From NCBI GenBank assembly GCA_944472155.2, contig OX235275.1:57615228-57679227 (forward strand): a stretch of DNA of 64,000 bases, given 5' to 3'. Numbering within the stretch: position 1 is the stretch's first letter; each line of letters begins with the position of its first letter. This DNA comes from Trichobilharzia szidati (Eukaryota; Platyhelminthes; Trematoda; Strigeidida; Schistosomatidae). This document shows positions 47,050 through 58,250 of the stretch, piece after piece. Both the position numbers and the translations under genes were made by a program. A model generated the notes under the pieces. The model worked only from the letters and a program-made list of their open reading frames with translations. It had not been told where the DNA came from and did no database searches.

Positions 47050-47200
47050 GTGTCTGTTTCGCAGTGTGCGGTGGCTAGCTCTACACCCAAACCTGGCTTA
47101 CTACTGGATAAGCGAGTTTTAGGAGTGCATCATCTGGGAATCGAATCCAAGACCATGTTTGTCGTCGACCCTACAGTGTCAATGTTTCTGATTATTTCTA
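47050..47200 (-). repeat. RTE-tailed SINE fragment, minus
   Basis: Counterpart of 2495-2640. B-box-like TTGGATTCGATTCCC lies near 47137-47151 on the minus strand. Confidence 0.5.
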
Positions 47201-47749
47201 AATTTTCACACGTTTGTGCATCGCATGAATAAGTGACATAATTTTTTTCATTTAGGAAGACTAACATCATATCGGTAAAAGTTACGAAATTAGACTGAAT
47301 TTCAAAATAATCATGAAGAAATTTAGGAAGAAGAATATGTAGATTTCATAAGATGATTCACCAGTCCTTGAATCTAATGTCGTCCAAATAACACCACACT
47401 AGTAATCGGAAAGACAACAAGATGAGTCACAGTACTTACCGCAACGAAGCACAGTAGAATGTTTCGAATAGACTGAATAACGCTTTGATGTAGGCAATGT
47501 CAACAGAGCTGAGTGATGTACCATTCAGGGGTCATAGAGACTTAGTCACTTCAGACGTCATAGTCATGCTGTAGTAGTGACAATTACAGTACCGTAGTTT
47601 ATATGGTCGCTTCTATATTTTTGCTGTGATTTTAAGTTTCTGTAATGATCACGTTGATTTTCTGGGGTGGGGTCGCTAGCCTCATACACAATATATCCTC
47701 TTTGCCGGGGACAAGACAGCCTTGTAAACCACTAGACTAGACAACAATT

Positions 47750-49460
47750 CAGTTTCACCACTCAGCAAATGAAGGAAATAAATAGAAAAAGCACTTCAGT
47801 GCTGTCATCAGAGCAATGTTGGAGGCATTACGTAGTCAGAAACCCTTGTTGAAAAGCGTCTGAAGTCTGTGGAATTGGTGTTGAAGGAAATCTATGTTGC
47901 CTTTTTTTGAAGAAAGAAGAGACAAGACATGGAATGGCTTTCTACGGAACTCTGGGAGCTACTAGAGGATATAGGGTGGTGAAACAAATGTGAGGATGAA
48001 CAAATATAGGAGAAGGTAAGTTGAATGCATAACGCACTGAGTGAAGAATGAAAAAGAGAATTTAATGACACATTAGAAACAGAAGCAGAACAGGTCTCAG
48101 GGAAACGGGATCTCATATAGACAGATCTCTGTCCAAGGAAAAACCAAGCGAACAAATGAACGTCAAGAAAACCTAATTAATAAGAAAAGAAGCAAAAAGT
48201 GCCATGGGTTGGCCACATCAAAAGACTTCTGAAATGATTATCACATGCAACAACCACAGGACTGCCAGTGGGAACTAATCCTCAAACAAAGCAGATGTTT
48301 TTTATGCTACTGTAACACCGTTGAGAAGAATGCGGGACAGGATGGGATGCCCCTGAAAACATTGATAAGGGGTCCACAGACAGTAGCAGATACGGTGACA
48401 TCACTGTTGCACATTATTTGGAAAGGAGTGAAGTTACCTACTGACTAGAAGAAATGCTATGTTTTCAAACTACGAATAAAGGACTACTAAGTCCTCTATA
48501 TTAACTGGTGCGGAAACATGCTTTTGTCTACACGAAGCAAAGTGTTCAGTCACATTATACTGGACAGAATAAATAATGCACTGGATGCAAGACTTCTAGG
48601 GGAACAAGCCAGTCAGATCAACTAGTGAACCTGTGCATCTTCATCGAATAGTGCAAAGAATGATGGTCGCACCTCTGTCTCTATCGCTTGACAGACATGA
48701 GATCGAAATAAGTACCACTGCTACTTCAACACTACAGACTACCTTAAAAATTTGCCAACCCCACTGAATAGTTGCAAGGCGATGCTACATGTCAAGTGGT
48801 TTACAGCATAGTTTGAAAAGAACAGGAATAATACAATGCCTTATGGTATTACTGACGATATCCTTGATTATTGTGGACAAGATTAGTCGGCAGGCCTATG
48901 GGAATGAGAAAATAACGATAGGTCCGGCCGACAAGAACCCATCAGAAGAATAGGACTTTGCGGATGATGTATATCACATAAACTTGAAGGTCTACAGGCA
49001 AAAAATGACCAGCTGTTAGAGCTAACAGTGGAGATAGTACTTCGAACAAACGTATAAAAGGCAGAGGTGATGAAGATACTCATTATCCGACAATGACAAG
49101 AACCAGTCACTATCAACGGGAAAAATTTTTGAGAGGTCACTTTCACTTATTTCAGTAGAATCATTTCTACCACAGGCAGTTGACACAGACGACGATGTCA
49201 GAAGGCATGACAGACCTACGACACTCTGCATTCAACATGAAGATCAAAATTCAGATTTTTGAGCCATGGGTAGGTTAGGTGGATGGTCAAAAAGGACAGG
49301 CAACAATGATTTCTGCCAACAGAATAACCAATCTATTGATTAACTATTATCCAGAGAAAATTGGAGATAGATTGGATAATTGCTGAGTGACATTGCGCGC
49401 AATGCCCTCAAGTGGAACCCAACTGGAAAGCGTAGAGGTGGGCCTGAGACTGAGTGTGGT
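47750..49460 (+). pseudogene. RTE-clade LINE, decayed, longer copy
   Basis: Counterpart of 3180-4430, continuing past it. Segments include TVTSPLHIIWKGVKLPTD-like codons near 48390-48448 and a FADD-region remnant near 48955-48975. The C-terminal block VTINGKNF, then a broken GSIVSTTGGTDED-like stretch at 49108-49200, leads to a ruined RIF/WIG end by 49450. Stops occur every few dozen codons. Confidence 0.65.
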
Positions 49461-50088
49461 GGAGAGATATAAGATTTGCTGTCTTCGTGAGTGAGTTTTT
49501 AACTGTTAGTGAATTACTGTTCATACTACTGCCAATACAATTGTATTCTTAAGTTTATTGCCCTCTTTACACACACTTACAGTTCCTGGAAAGTCAGTTC
49601 ATAATGGAAGTGATTGTGTGTGCAACAAGTGATAGATGGCTGTGGTATAGACACAATAAGAAGGCCTCTTCATACTGACTTCAACAGCTTCAAATACTTT
49701 AATCCTTCTATAAATACTCAGCGTAAATATCTTCTCTGTACAGGAATCAGTTTGTAAGGATTTGATTGGAACCAATCAAAGAAGCATAGCGCTAATCCGA
49801 ACCCAAAATCCTCCATAACGTAAATCCTCAATAAACCTTAGTTTGACCATCACTCTTCCTTCCAAGGTTGTCAAAGAATACTAACACTCCTGTCAGAAAG
49901 TGAGCATCATTCTTTTTCTGAAGTGTATAAAACGGTATCTTGGTTAATTTTCCCGACTCTTCCAAAAATACATTTACTGAAAGGTAGACGCCTTCGTTAT
50001 GTATACTGTTTTTTAAAATCAAACAATCACTTCGAGTTTATCAGTAGGCTCATTCATTTTGGGTCACATAGTTTAATATATATCACGT
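49461..50088. repeat. Flank duplicated at 51640-51910 and 53973-54370
   Basis: This non-coding stretch recurs downstream, where the copy is split by a SINE and a CR1-like LINE. The best landmark is ACCAATCAAAGAA (near 49771 and 53979). No gene seen. Confidence 0.6.
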
Positions 50089-50097
50089 TCTATATCG

Positions 50098-50327
50098 CGT
50101 CCGTGGCATAGCGGTTAGGATGCTCGCCAACCATGCACATGGTCCGGGGTTCGATCCCCGGCCGACGCACTCCTTAACCTCACTAAGCCAGAAATAATGC
50201 TGGTTAAGAGGAAAGGTTGGGCATGAGGCTAGCAACCCCATCCTGTAAAAATAAACACTGCTACATAAACTTCAAGCCACTAGCTGGAAGCTCTGTGTTG
50301 CACTAGGGAACGTTGAGGGTAAAAAGC
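50098..50327 (+). mobile_element. RTE-tailed tRNA-derived SINE with target duplication
   Basis: The target duplication is TCTATATCG (50089-50097 and 50328-50336). The head is strikingly tRNA-like. GCGTCCG (50097-50103) pairs at six of seven positions with CCGACGC (50162-50168). There is an A box TGGCATAGCGG (50104-50114) and a B box GGTTCGATCCC (50148-50158) within a T-arm-like hairpin. The anticodon arm does not fold well, so it is not a functional tRNA. The body and the tail follow; the tail is a mutated form of that seen in RTE LINEs. The paralogous flank at 54240 lacks the SINE. Head most like tRNA-Asp or tRNA-Gly (inference). Confidence 0.85.
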
Positions 50328-50460
50328 TCTATATCGTCTTTGGTTCACCTGAAATGCATTCACAAACTCATAAAGAAAAGAACGGATTCTACACTATTTT
50401 AAATTTGTGCTTTAGTAACACGAACGTGACGCAATCAAAAGTATCCACATCATCATCATA

Positions 50461-50688
50461 ATTCCTTCACGTTCCCAAAGGAGCATAGGGCTGCAAGCTA
50501 GTGGCTTGAAGTTTCTGTAGCAATGGTGATTATTTTTACAGTATGGGGTTGCTGGCCTCATATCAAACCTTTCCTCTTTACCAGCTTTATTTCTGGTTTA
50601 GCGAGATAAAGGAGTGCGTTCGCCGGGGATCGAACCGCGGGCCAAGTCGATGGTCGGCGAGAGCCCTAACCGCTGTGCCACCGACGCA
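50461..50688 (-). mobile_element. RTE-tailed SINE, minus, full length
   Basis: Minus strand: head from 50688 with acceptor-like TGCGTCGGTGGCACAGCGGT, B box GGTTCGATCCC (50637-50627), body, and tail ending near 50461 with ATGATGATG units after it. A target duplication is not clear. Confidence 0.8.
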
Positions 50689-50724
50689 TAAAACATCAAC
50701 AGGCCGAAGCACATGCACATAGCA

Positions 50725-51200
50725 CACAGGCTTCTTCAAACCTTGCGTACTATCCCATCGCCTTTGGCAGATCTGGCAACAAACGTCACGAGAATACCAT
50801 CAGAGCATGTGACAGCTAAGGTACCCCAAAATAGTCCACATGAAGTAGCTTGACAAGGTAGCCAGACATTCTTCCAACCTTTCAGCACCTTTATTTCCTT
50901 TCAAGCATTTCGCAGTAATGGTGTGAGAACATTTGCCACTGTCTTTGCGTCCGTTTTCACTGTTTGGGAGAGAATTCTGTGTGACACTGTTGCCTTTTCG
51001 GACTTCATTAGCTTGATCACATTCAGAATGTCTGTTTTACTTAAAGGATTGATGTCCACTGGCTTGCTGTTGGTGGTAGTGTATTTCTGGGTGAGTTGCA
51101 GTTGATGGTTGATTCAAGAGTCTTTTGAAGTGATCAGCCGATTGTTTTATTCGTTTACCCCTCCTGATAATGATGTTCTCTTAAACATCTTTAATTGTTT
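50725..51200 (-). pseudogene. RTE LINE fragment upstream of RT core, minus
   Basis: Minus frames give DHFKRLLNQPSTATHPEIHY, then in a shifted frame VDINPLSKTDILNVIKLMKS followed by RILSQTVKTDAKTVANVL. This is the stretch that precedes the RT finger motifs in RTE/jockey-type LINEs, with the usual GKAAGPD lost. The remaining RT is absent. Confidence 0.65.
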
Positions 51201-51234
51201 TCATCATCTGAATTGATCTCTTCTCGGATAGAGA

Positions 51235-51620
51235 ACAGGCACAGGACTGCCAGCAGGTACAAATCCTCAAACAAAAGCAAGAGTTTCCAATGCTACTAAA
51301 ACACCGTCGAGAAGAATGCAGGACTAAACGGTTTCCCTCCAAAAGCATTGACAAGGGTTCCACAGACACTAGTGAATACGGTGACATTACTATTGCTAAC
51401 TATTAAGAACAAAGTAAAGCTACCTACTGATTGGGAGCACCACGAATGAAGGACTACAAAACATACAGGAAACTATTACCCAACTATTACGTATAGGAAA
51501 ATACAGGTGGGTTGGACAAACGCTGAATGACATTTCGCCAAGCTTTCAAATGGATCTCGAATTTCAAACATAGAAGTAGACCTGGGTCAGTCGGTTATAT
51601 GGTGAAAATCTTGTGACGAA
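51235..51620 (+). pseudogene. RTE LINE fragment with internal deletion
   Basis: 51237-51450 matches 48250-48490. Then the sequence jumps to the C-terminal region corresponding to about 49340-49460 (a GGTTGG...CATTTCGCC stretch). Some 850 bases are missing relative to the upstream copy. Confidence 0.6.
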
Positions 51621-52132
51621 GAGATTTAATGTTTGCTGTCCTCGCCAGTGAGTTTTTAACTGTTCATATTGCTGCTTACTGTTACCAATATAATTCGTAA
51701 TAATAAATATATGTCCCCCTTTACACACAATGAAAACACCGAGCGTGGCAGCTTATAATAACAAGGAAAGTATGTACAACAACTGACAGATCTCTGTGGT
51801 GAAGGAATAATGAGAAGACCTCTTTATACTGACTTGGATCCCTTAAAATACTTAAATCCTGCTACAAATACCCTGCTTATATGTCGTCTTTACGGAAATC
51901 AGTTTGTTATAATAATTATTATTATTCCAGAAACAGTACTAGTGGTACAATGTGGAATTTTCGGCACATATCTACAATATTTGCATCTAATTTTATCAAT
52001 CATTTAAAAAGCGTATTGCAAAAAAATAAATATAAAGACAACAACAGCAAATAAAAACAGGAGAAACACAAAAATAACCTTAAAAAATGCGAAAATATAC
52101 CAAGAAGTAGAAAGGAAAAAAAAGTATATAAT

Positions 52133-52372
52133 TATTTTTTTTATTCCTTCACGTTCCCAGTGGAACATAGGGCTTCAAGCTAGAGGCTTGAAGATTCTGT
52201 AGCAGTGTTTATTTTTTCAGGATGGGGTTGCTAGCCTCATGCCCAACCTTCCCTCTTTACCAGCATTATTTCTGGCTTAGCGAGGTAAAGAAGTGCGTCG
52301 ACCGGGGATCGAACCCCGGACCATGTACCCGGTCGGCGAGCGTCCTAACCGCTATGCCACCGACGCACAAAC
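52133..52372 (-). mobile_element. RTE-tailed SINE, minus, with target duplication
   Basis: AGTATATAAT stands at 52123-52132 and 52373-52382. Minus strand: GCGTCGGTGGCATAGCGGTT head, B box GGTTCGATCCC near 52319-52309, body, tail CCACTGGGAACGTGAAGG and AATAAAAAAA. This is the best-preserved SINE of the family in the window, suggesting recent insertion. Confidence 0.85.
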
Positions 52373-52919
52373 AGTATATAATAATAACTCAGTATTGGGT
52401 AGTGGAAGCTATGATATGATTATGCATGGTGACAGTAAAGCTATAGTCATACAAGAAGTTATGAAATGATATTTAAGAATGTTTACTGCCAGGAAGATCA
52501 GTTAATTTGGTTGAAACAACTCTAAACTATCATAAAATAAAATTTCAGGGTTGTTGTTTTGTTTTTCATTGTCAGGTCTAACGCAGTGTTTGTAGTGTTA
52601 GTGTGAGTAATCCTGCATAATACAAAATTTTAGGGGTGACAGTCGAGCTCACAACCAATGATTGTCAGTTTATATTGCCGAAAAAAAAAATAAAAAATGA
52701 GAAAAAGCAACCACAATTACACGATGGTTAATGACAGGAAAATTTCGTACTACTCATAGTGCCAATACAGTCGGAACCAGTGGATACACAAAAGAAGGAA
52801 TAGAGTAAAGTACCAAAAGTAAGCCAATGTTAACAATTTAGGTAGTTAAGTGTGTTTACGAAGGAGTTCACTATAGAAAACAAAATAAGAGGGAAATAAA
52901 AGAGCCTAAAATTATGTTA

Positions 52920-53973
52920 TTAACAACAAAGCAAGTCATAGGTTTCGCTGTCGCTTAGAACACGGACCAAGTATGGTATCGTTGAGTTCCTGTACTTGGT
53001 TGTACAAGCATAGATTATTTTATACTGATTTCTGGTTTTACTTGATGAGATACAAGGAGAGAGTTGGGAATAGAGGGGGTGTTGGGGGTCTGAGAGTATG
53101 GTTTTAGACCATTCTTCGCATGTATTCAGATGCCTTTCAACTAATGTAGTGACGAGCTGACTGAGTTTCACACCACTGGTCCTACTGACTGCCTTCAACA
53201 TCCTTCTCAGGATGGAATAGTCCTTTTTCAGTAAACCAGGAAAGACTTACGGGTAGCAATAAAGTAGAATAGGCAAGATACAAGAGTTCACAAATTGTGA
53301 AAGTAGAGGCTGAGTGATTCCAGATTGTCCGAGTTTCTTAATGTAGTAGGTTAGACAGAACACTTTCTTAGAAATTGTTAGGATATGAGATGTCCAAGGA
53401 AGGTCGGAAGATAGAACTAGACTTAGTTTCAATTTTAGCCCCCTCAATGCAACAGTCTTCATGAGAACTTACTAGTGTTTGTAGATCCCGTTTATGCCTA
53501 AGGGAGAAGTCAATAGTCTGACATTTTAGGGGATTCAGCAAGAGACCATTTAGTTTAGACCACTGACTGATGTCCGACAGGAAGCTATTTAATTTGAAAC
53601 AGTCTGACTGAGACTTAACGAGAAGCGAAACAGTCAGGTCATCTGCGTATTTGACGAAGTTGATTTCATCTGAAAGAGGTAAATCATGTAAGAAGAAGGA
53701 AAAGAGAACCGGCGAGAGAACAGCACCTTGAGGAACTCCAGCTTCAGTAAGCAAAGGAGAGGAAGATACACCATTATATACCGTGTACTGCATCCTATTA
53801 GAGAAGTGCGAGTGTAGCCAGTTGACAGCCCAGGGCTCAGTTTGTGTAAGGCTAAGCTTGTTGAACAAAAAGTCTCGAGGTACAGAGTCGAAAGCAGATG
53901 TATAATCAAGGAACGTACAACGGACCTACTTGGCCCCTTTGTCTAAGGAGGATACAATGTCATGATGTAGTGA
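52920..53973 (-). pseudogene. CR1-like LINE reverse transcriptase, 5'-truncated
   Basis: Reading down from 53973: VRCTFLDYTSAFDSVPRDFL (motif A), WLHSHFSNRMQYTVYNG, AGVPQGAVLSPVLFSFFLHD (motif B), INFVKYADDLTVSLL (motif C with YADD intact) and WSKLNGLLLNPLKCQTIDFS. After frameshifts come an LPWTSHILTISKKVF segment and the C-terminal LLSDPQHPLYSQLSP-like and KNSTIPYLVRVL-like parts, ending with a stop at 52920. One stop precedes motif A. The left boundary coincides with the interrupted flank near 53973. CR1/Jockey-group assignment is from recalled motifs. Confidence 0.85.
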
Positions 53974-56039
53974 CTTGAATGATACCAATCAAAGAACCAT
54001 GGCGCTAATCGTAACCCTAATCTTGCCATCATTCAAATCCTGAACTAACCTAAGTTTAACCATCAAAAGTGAGATTTATCTTCTTTTTCAATGTGTATAA
54101 AACGGTATTTTGGTTCATTTTCCAACTATTGAACAAAATATCTCTTCACAGACAAACGCTTTCGTCATCCAAATGTGTATTTCAACTCCAATAGTCAGTT
54201 AAAGTTTATTGACAGACTCATTCGTTTGGGGTTCACTTGAAATGAATTAAAAACATCCAGAGTCCTGGTTCAATCTCACAGGAAACAATGGAGTCTACAC
54301 CTTTTTTAAATTCCTCTTTTAGTAACCTGAATGTGATGCAACCAAAACTATCCACATGAAGTATAAAGTATCTATATTTATTTAAAAAAAATACTATTTT
54401 TTACTCAAACAATAATGAAATTGAGTCATAATGTTTTTGAAATAATATTGGAAATGAGTACACACTTTTAATTTTTTGACATTAAAATTAATTATTGAAT
54501 AGAAAAACGTGCATATGATTTATAATTCAAGTCTTAAAGTCTGTTTTGCTGATTATAAAGAGTATTTATTCATAAGAATGTATTATACTTTTTTTAAAGT
54601 AAAGGCGTAAATTTCAAAAATGTGCATTCTGCTTTTAACCGAGTGATTTAAAAAACTGAATCCATTGCCTGTTCAAAAATAAATATGCAAGAAGAGGATT
54701 AATGAAAATATAAAATATAGAGTCATCTCGGATAATTTTGCTTCCGTTATACTTGTATTTTGGATATATTTATGCGTAGATATAATATGCATATACACAT
54801 AAACGTAAGCAAACTACCGGAACAGGTCTACATCCGATTATGGAAACCGAAGTTTCATAGTGTGGCTTATTCTACTGACAAGATTTATCAGTAGTATATG
54901 CATAAAGAGACGTTCATAAGCAAAATCGTATCAGATATCAAAGAGACAGATTTGACGTCAAAGAGTGAAGATGAGCCGGTAACTCCTTGAACTATTGGGT
55001 ACGCGAAAGACAGATGATGAAATACAATAGGAAGGGCGAAAGTAGTACAACATGGAAGACCTGTGCAAATGACAGTTGTAATATGAAGTGTTTATAATGT
55101 CCCTATATGCGCATATCAAATTGTCTTATGTTCTCTTATTATAATGGTAACTGATTCGATTGAAGCTACGATAGCAAGCATATTAGTGCAATATGAGCAT
55201 CCAGATTATGTTTGATACATGCATCGAATAAAATCGTGAAAACTTTATTATATATGACGACTTTTATCGAAAAGACATGTGATTTTCAGAGGACATTCAC
55301 CGCATTGTCTTTGCAATGAGGTCAATTAGATGCTGTTTTGATAAAACGGCTCAATGTGTACCGCATTTCAAAAAGGGGTGAGTGGCTCATAGAAGATCGT
55401 ATTTACCTTAATTTAATTTTAGTATCGATTTCACATTTTGAAATTACTGTATTTCGAGTTGAAGAATACAGGTAGTTTGAAAGGAATAGGCTCTCTCAAG
55501 TGACTCGAGCTGTGTATGCTGTTGGCGACTTCGGTTCCAAAAGGGTAAAACTATTCCCTTTCATCGTTTACATCACTTTTATGTGGCCAGCATCGACTAC
55601 CGATTATTTGAGTATTTTCCACTGCACATGTCCATCACCAGTTTATTCCATCTTGAAAACAATTTTCCTTGTCTCAACAGTTGATTACTACAGTTTTCTA
55701 TTCGTGAAAGCAAAAGACTGTTGCGAAAATCATCTAATTTTAGTGAGAGAAATTATGTTCTAGAACTTCTGGACTTATCGTCAGGATGTCCGTGCGGAGT
55801 TGAGGGAAAGCATGACAGGCTTTCATAACCCTGAAATCAATTTGCAGTTATACAGCATTCAGTACAAGAAAGAAGATTCTAGTTTCTAGTAATATTGTCA
55901 AATCAGTGACAGCGAAATCTTTTTTCGACAAGCTGTTTTAGACTTCTATATCCACACTTGCCCTCATCGCCAGAAACTGAAGATTAGATGACCGGTTATA
56001 ACGAGTCAGTAAAAAGAATCATTTACAGCCTAGAACCAA

Positions 56040-56310
56040 TGTACAATCAATATGCAGACGAAAATGGAAATGCTGTCTTTATGCACTGAAGAGACCAATA
56101 AGTAGCGACCATTAAGTCGAAGCTGAATGGGAAGTGAGGAGTTGGGTATCCGAGGCTGACATAAAGAAGCTCATGTAAGAAGGAAATGATGTCTTGTGAG
56201 CAATGATGAAACTAGCTAAAAACGAAGACATTTAATCGAATATAATGAAGATATGTCTCTGAAGCCTTTGGTGCCTAGTGGGACGATCCGAAATAAAAAC
56301 AACACCAAGG
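56040..56310 (+). pseudogene. RTE LINE 3' end fragment, decayed
   Basis: The C-terminal RKWKW-like codons, a ruined GHTLRRP block and the tail GAAGCCTTTGGTGCC are recognisable. A separate SINE/RTE tail scrap (CACTGGGAACGTAAAGGAAT) lies at 56525-56545. Confidence 0.55.
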
Positions 56311-56821
56311 TAATTGGTAGTATATAAAATATGATACATATGTACTCCAGATATTGAGGAGAACAGGAAAATAAATACATGAGTTATCTAAAAATACCCT
56401 TCACTTCATAGATGAAATACTGATATCACTCACATGAGTTGTTGAGCAAAACCGCTAAAATAAAAAGGGAATTCATAAAAATTTATGTCACTGACAACAT
56501 AATATGTCTAGCATAAGGAACGTTTCACTGGGAACGTAAAGGAATAAAATACCTGGAATATAATGAATTCATGCTACAATTTTATTAAGGTCAAATGTAT
56601 TTAGACATTCTAAACTAGGATAGTCTTTCCTGTGAAATCAGAACCCTCAACAAATCCTGCAAAGACCGTCGATACAGCTTGAAATAGACTCAGTATAATC
56701 TCACTCTTCAACTTTTTGTATTGAATAGAAAAATGATGATGCGGTTAAGAAAAGGGACGTTTGATAGCTGTTCGTTGCCTGTGATTTATTCAATCTTGAA
56801 TTAATATTTAAAAAGAGAAGA

Positions 56822-57690
56822 CATTCAGCGAAGAGACTCTTTTCGGCGAATTCATTCACATAGCTGTACAATCGCATTTATATATAAATATTTGTGTGTG
56901 TGTGTGTGTGTGTACATGAGGTTTGTCAAGTTTAGATAATTGATTAGTTAATACAAGAATGATGTAGTATAGAGACAAAGTTAATCAGACAGCAACTAAA
57001 GTAAGACTGAGTTAAAAAAAACAACAACTAGATGACGTAATATAATTGGCTAAAATGTTACAACTTAGGTCAGGATAGCAACAGAGGTAATTACAGGTAG
57101 AGATTAAGTAGAAGTGAAATTGAGTGAATAAGTTGGATGACGTAACATGAATGACTAGAAACTGAGCGTTGTTCAGGTCAGTAACAGTGGTAGTGGGGTG
57201 TAGAGATTGAATCGGGTGGGGGTAGAGAACAAGAAAGTTGAAATTGTAAAATGTTACAATTGAGAAAGCAAAATAATACTAATGAAGAGACAGAAGAAAA
57301 GATTAGGTAGAATTTACATGTCGGCTAATAAGATAGATTACGTCCATTGCAAGTGTAGTGATTGAACGAACTTCTTCTGTATGCAGAGTTCAGGACTTAG
57401 CAAGTGGATCGCCATTGCTTCTGCAGTTTGAAGAAGTCTGATTCGTACACCTTTAGGGAGACTACTTCTTACTCTGTAGATGACTTTGAAGTTTGTTTGC
57501 GGTGTAGCTTGGTGTCCGGATTCGATCAGATGTTCTAAGATGGAACTGCGGGGGCATCGATTTTCTCCTTTATAAAACCATGCTGGTAAGTGCTCGGTGA
57601 TACGTTTGGAAAGCGAGCGCTGGGTACGGCCAACATACCTGGCTCCACACGAGCAGGATATAAAACGTATAAAACGATTCCTTTAATAGA
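56822..57690 (-). pseudogene. Penelope-like element 3' part, minus
   Basis: Minus frames from 57690 give CSCGARYVGRTQRSLSKRIT, EHLPAWFYKGENR, LEHLIESGHQ, TNFKVIYRVRSSLPKGVRIR and LLQTAEAMAIH. This is the YIGR-type nuclease core with its C-terminal region, nearly free of breaks to about 57360. The 3' region follows, and the element ends at 56826-56876 with the terminal motif. RT and the first nuclease strand are missing. A TG microsatellite lies at 56893-56912. Confidence 0.85.
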
Positions 57691-57774
57691 AAAGACTTTT
57701 TTTCAAAAACATATGGAAACACTAAGTTTCAACTGTTTCTTATCCTCAGCATCTACTTGTTTACCCTTTACTGT

Positions 57775-57998
57775 TATTATTTATTTGCTCTGCGAGTGGA
57801 ACTCACGGCTCCAAGTTTGAACTTTGAAGTTTTTGGAGGATTGATATTATCCTATTTTAAAAGTGGTGGGGTTGCGATCATTGCACCCGATCTTTCTTTT
57901 TACTAGGCATACCATCCTCTAGGAGAGAATTGGGAGTGCACCTGTAGAGGATCAAACCTTTGGAGAGTTCTTTTACCACAGAACCACTAATGCATACT
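57775..57998 (-). repeat. RTE-tailed SINE, minus, degenerate
   Basis: Minus strand: head TGCATTAGTGGTTCTGTGGT, B-box variant GGTTTGATCC near 57957-57948, body, and tail CGTGAGTTCCACTCGCAGAG. Confidence 0.6.
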
Positions 57999-58186
57999 TA
58001 TATACTCCAGTAAAATACATATTCACAATATTATAAAACACCATCGTTGGCAGCAATGGTTCTTTCAGAGTGCTCCTTGTAACACTTGTCCCACAAATCA
58101 TTTCATTCAGATAATAAATATCCTTGTCGGCTGAATTTATCGATATTTAGTCATGATTAGAATTAATGAAAACAAGACAATTAATT

Positions 58187-58250
58187 CAACGAAGAAGCTC
58201 TTTTTCACGGATGCATTCCCCTACCAGCCATACAATCGCATTTTTTCCAT
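58187..58250 (-). repeat. Isolated PLE terminal motif
   Basis: Minus strand: TGCGATTGTATGGCTGG, a variable middle, GTGAAAAAGAGC, TTCTTCGTTG. No PLE coding sequence adjoins it, so it may be a solo terminal repeat or an old truncated copy. Confidence 0.45.

Larger units (their letters stand above)
44690..48930. repeat. Segmental repeat X, copy 2
   Basis: Collinear with 560-4430. It ends within the decayed RTE, which continues here to 49460. A tail of an RTE/SINE type in minus orientation lies at 45135-45190. Outside the listed repeats I see no gene; 45200-45950 and 46570-47050 are featureless. Confidence 0.8.

Noticed and set aside
50097..50169. tRNA gene
   Set aside because: Acceptor, D-like and T-arm sequences are present, but the anticodon arm does not fold and it continues into a SINE body with target duplications.
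52920..53973. Retroviral or LTR-element polymerase
   Set aside because: The YADD context, the KLNGLLLNPLK block and the C-terminal region are of the CR1/Jockey LINE type; no LTR, protease, RNase H or integrase is seen.
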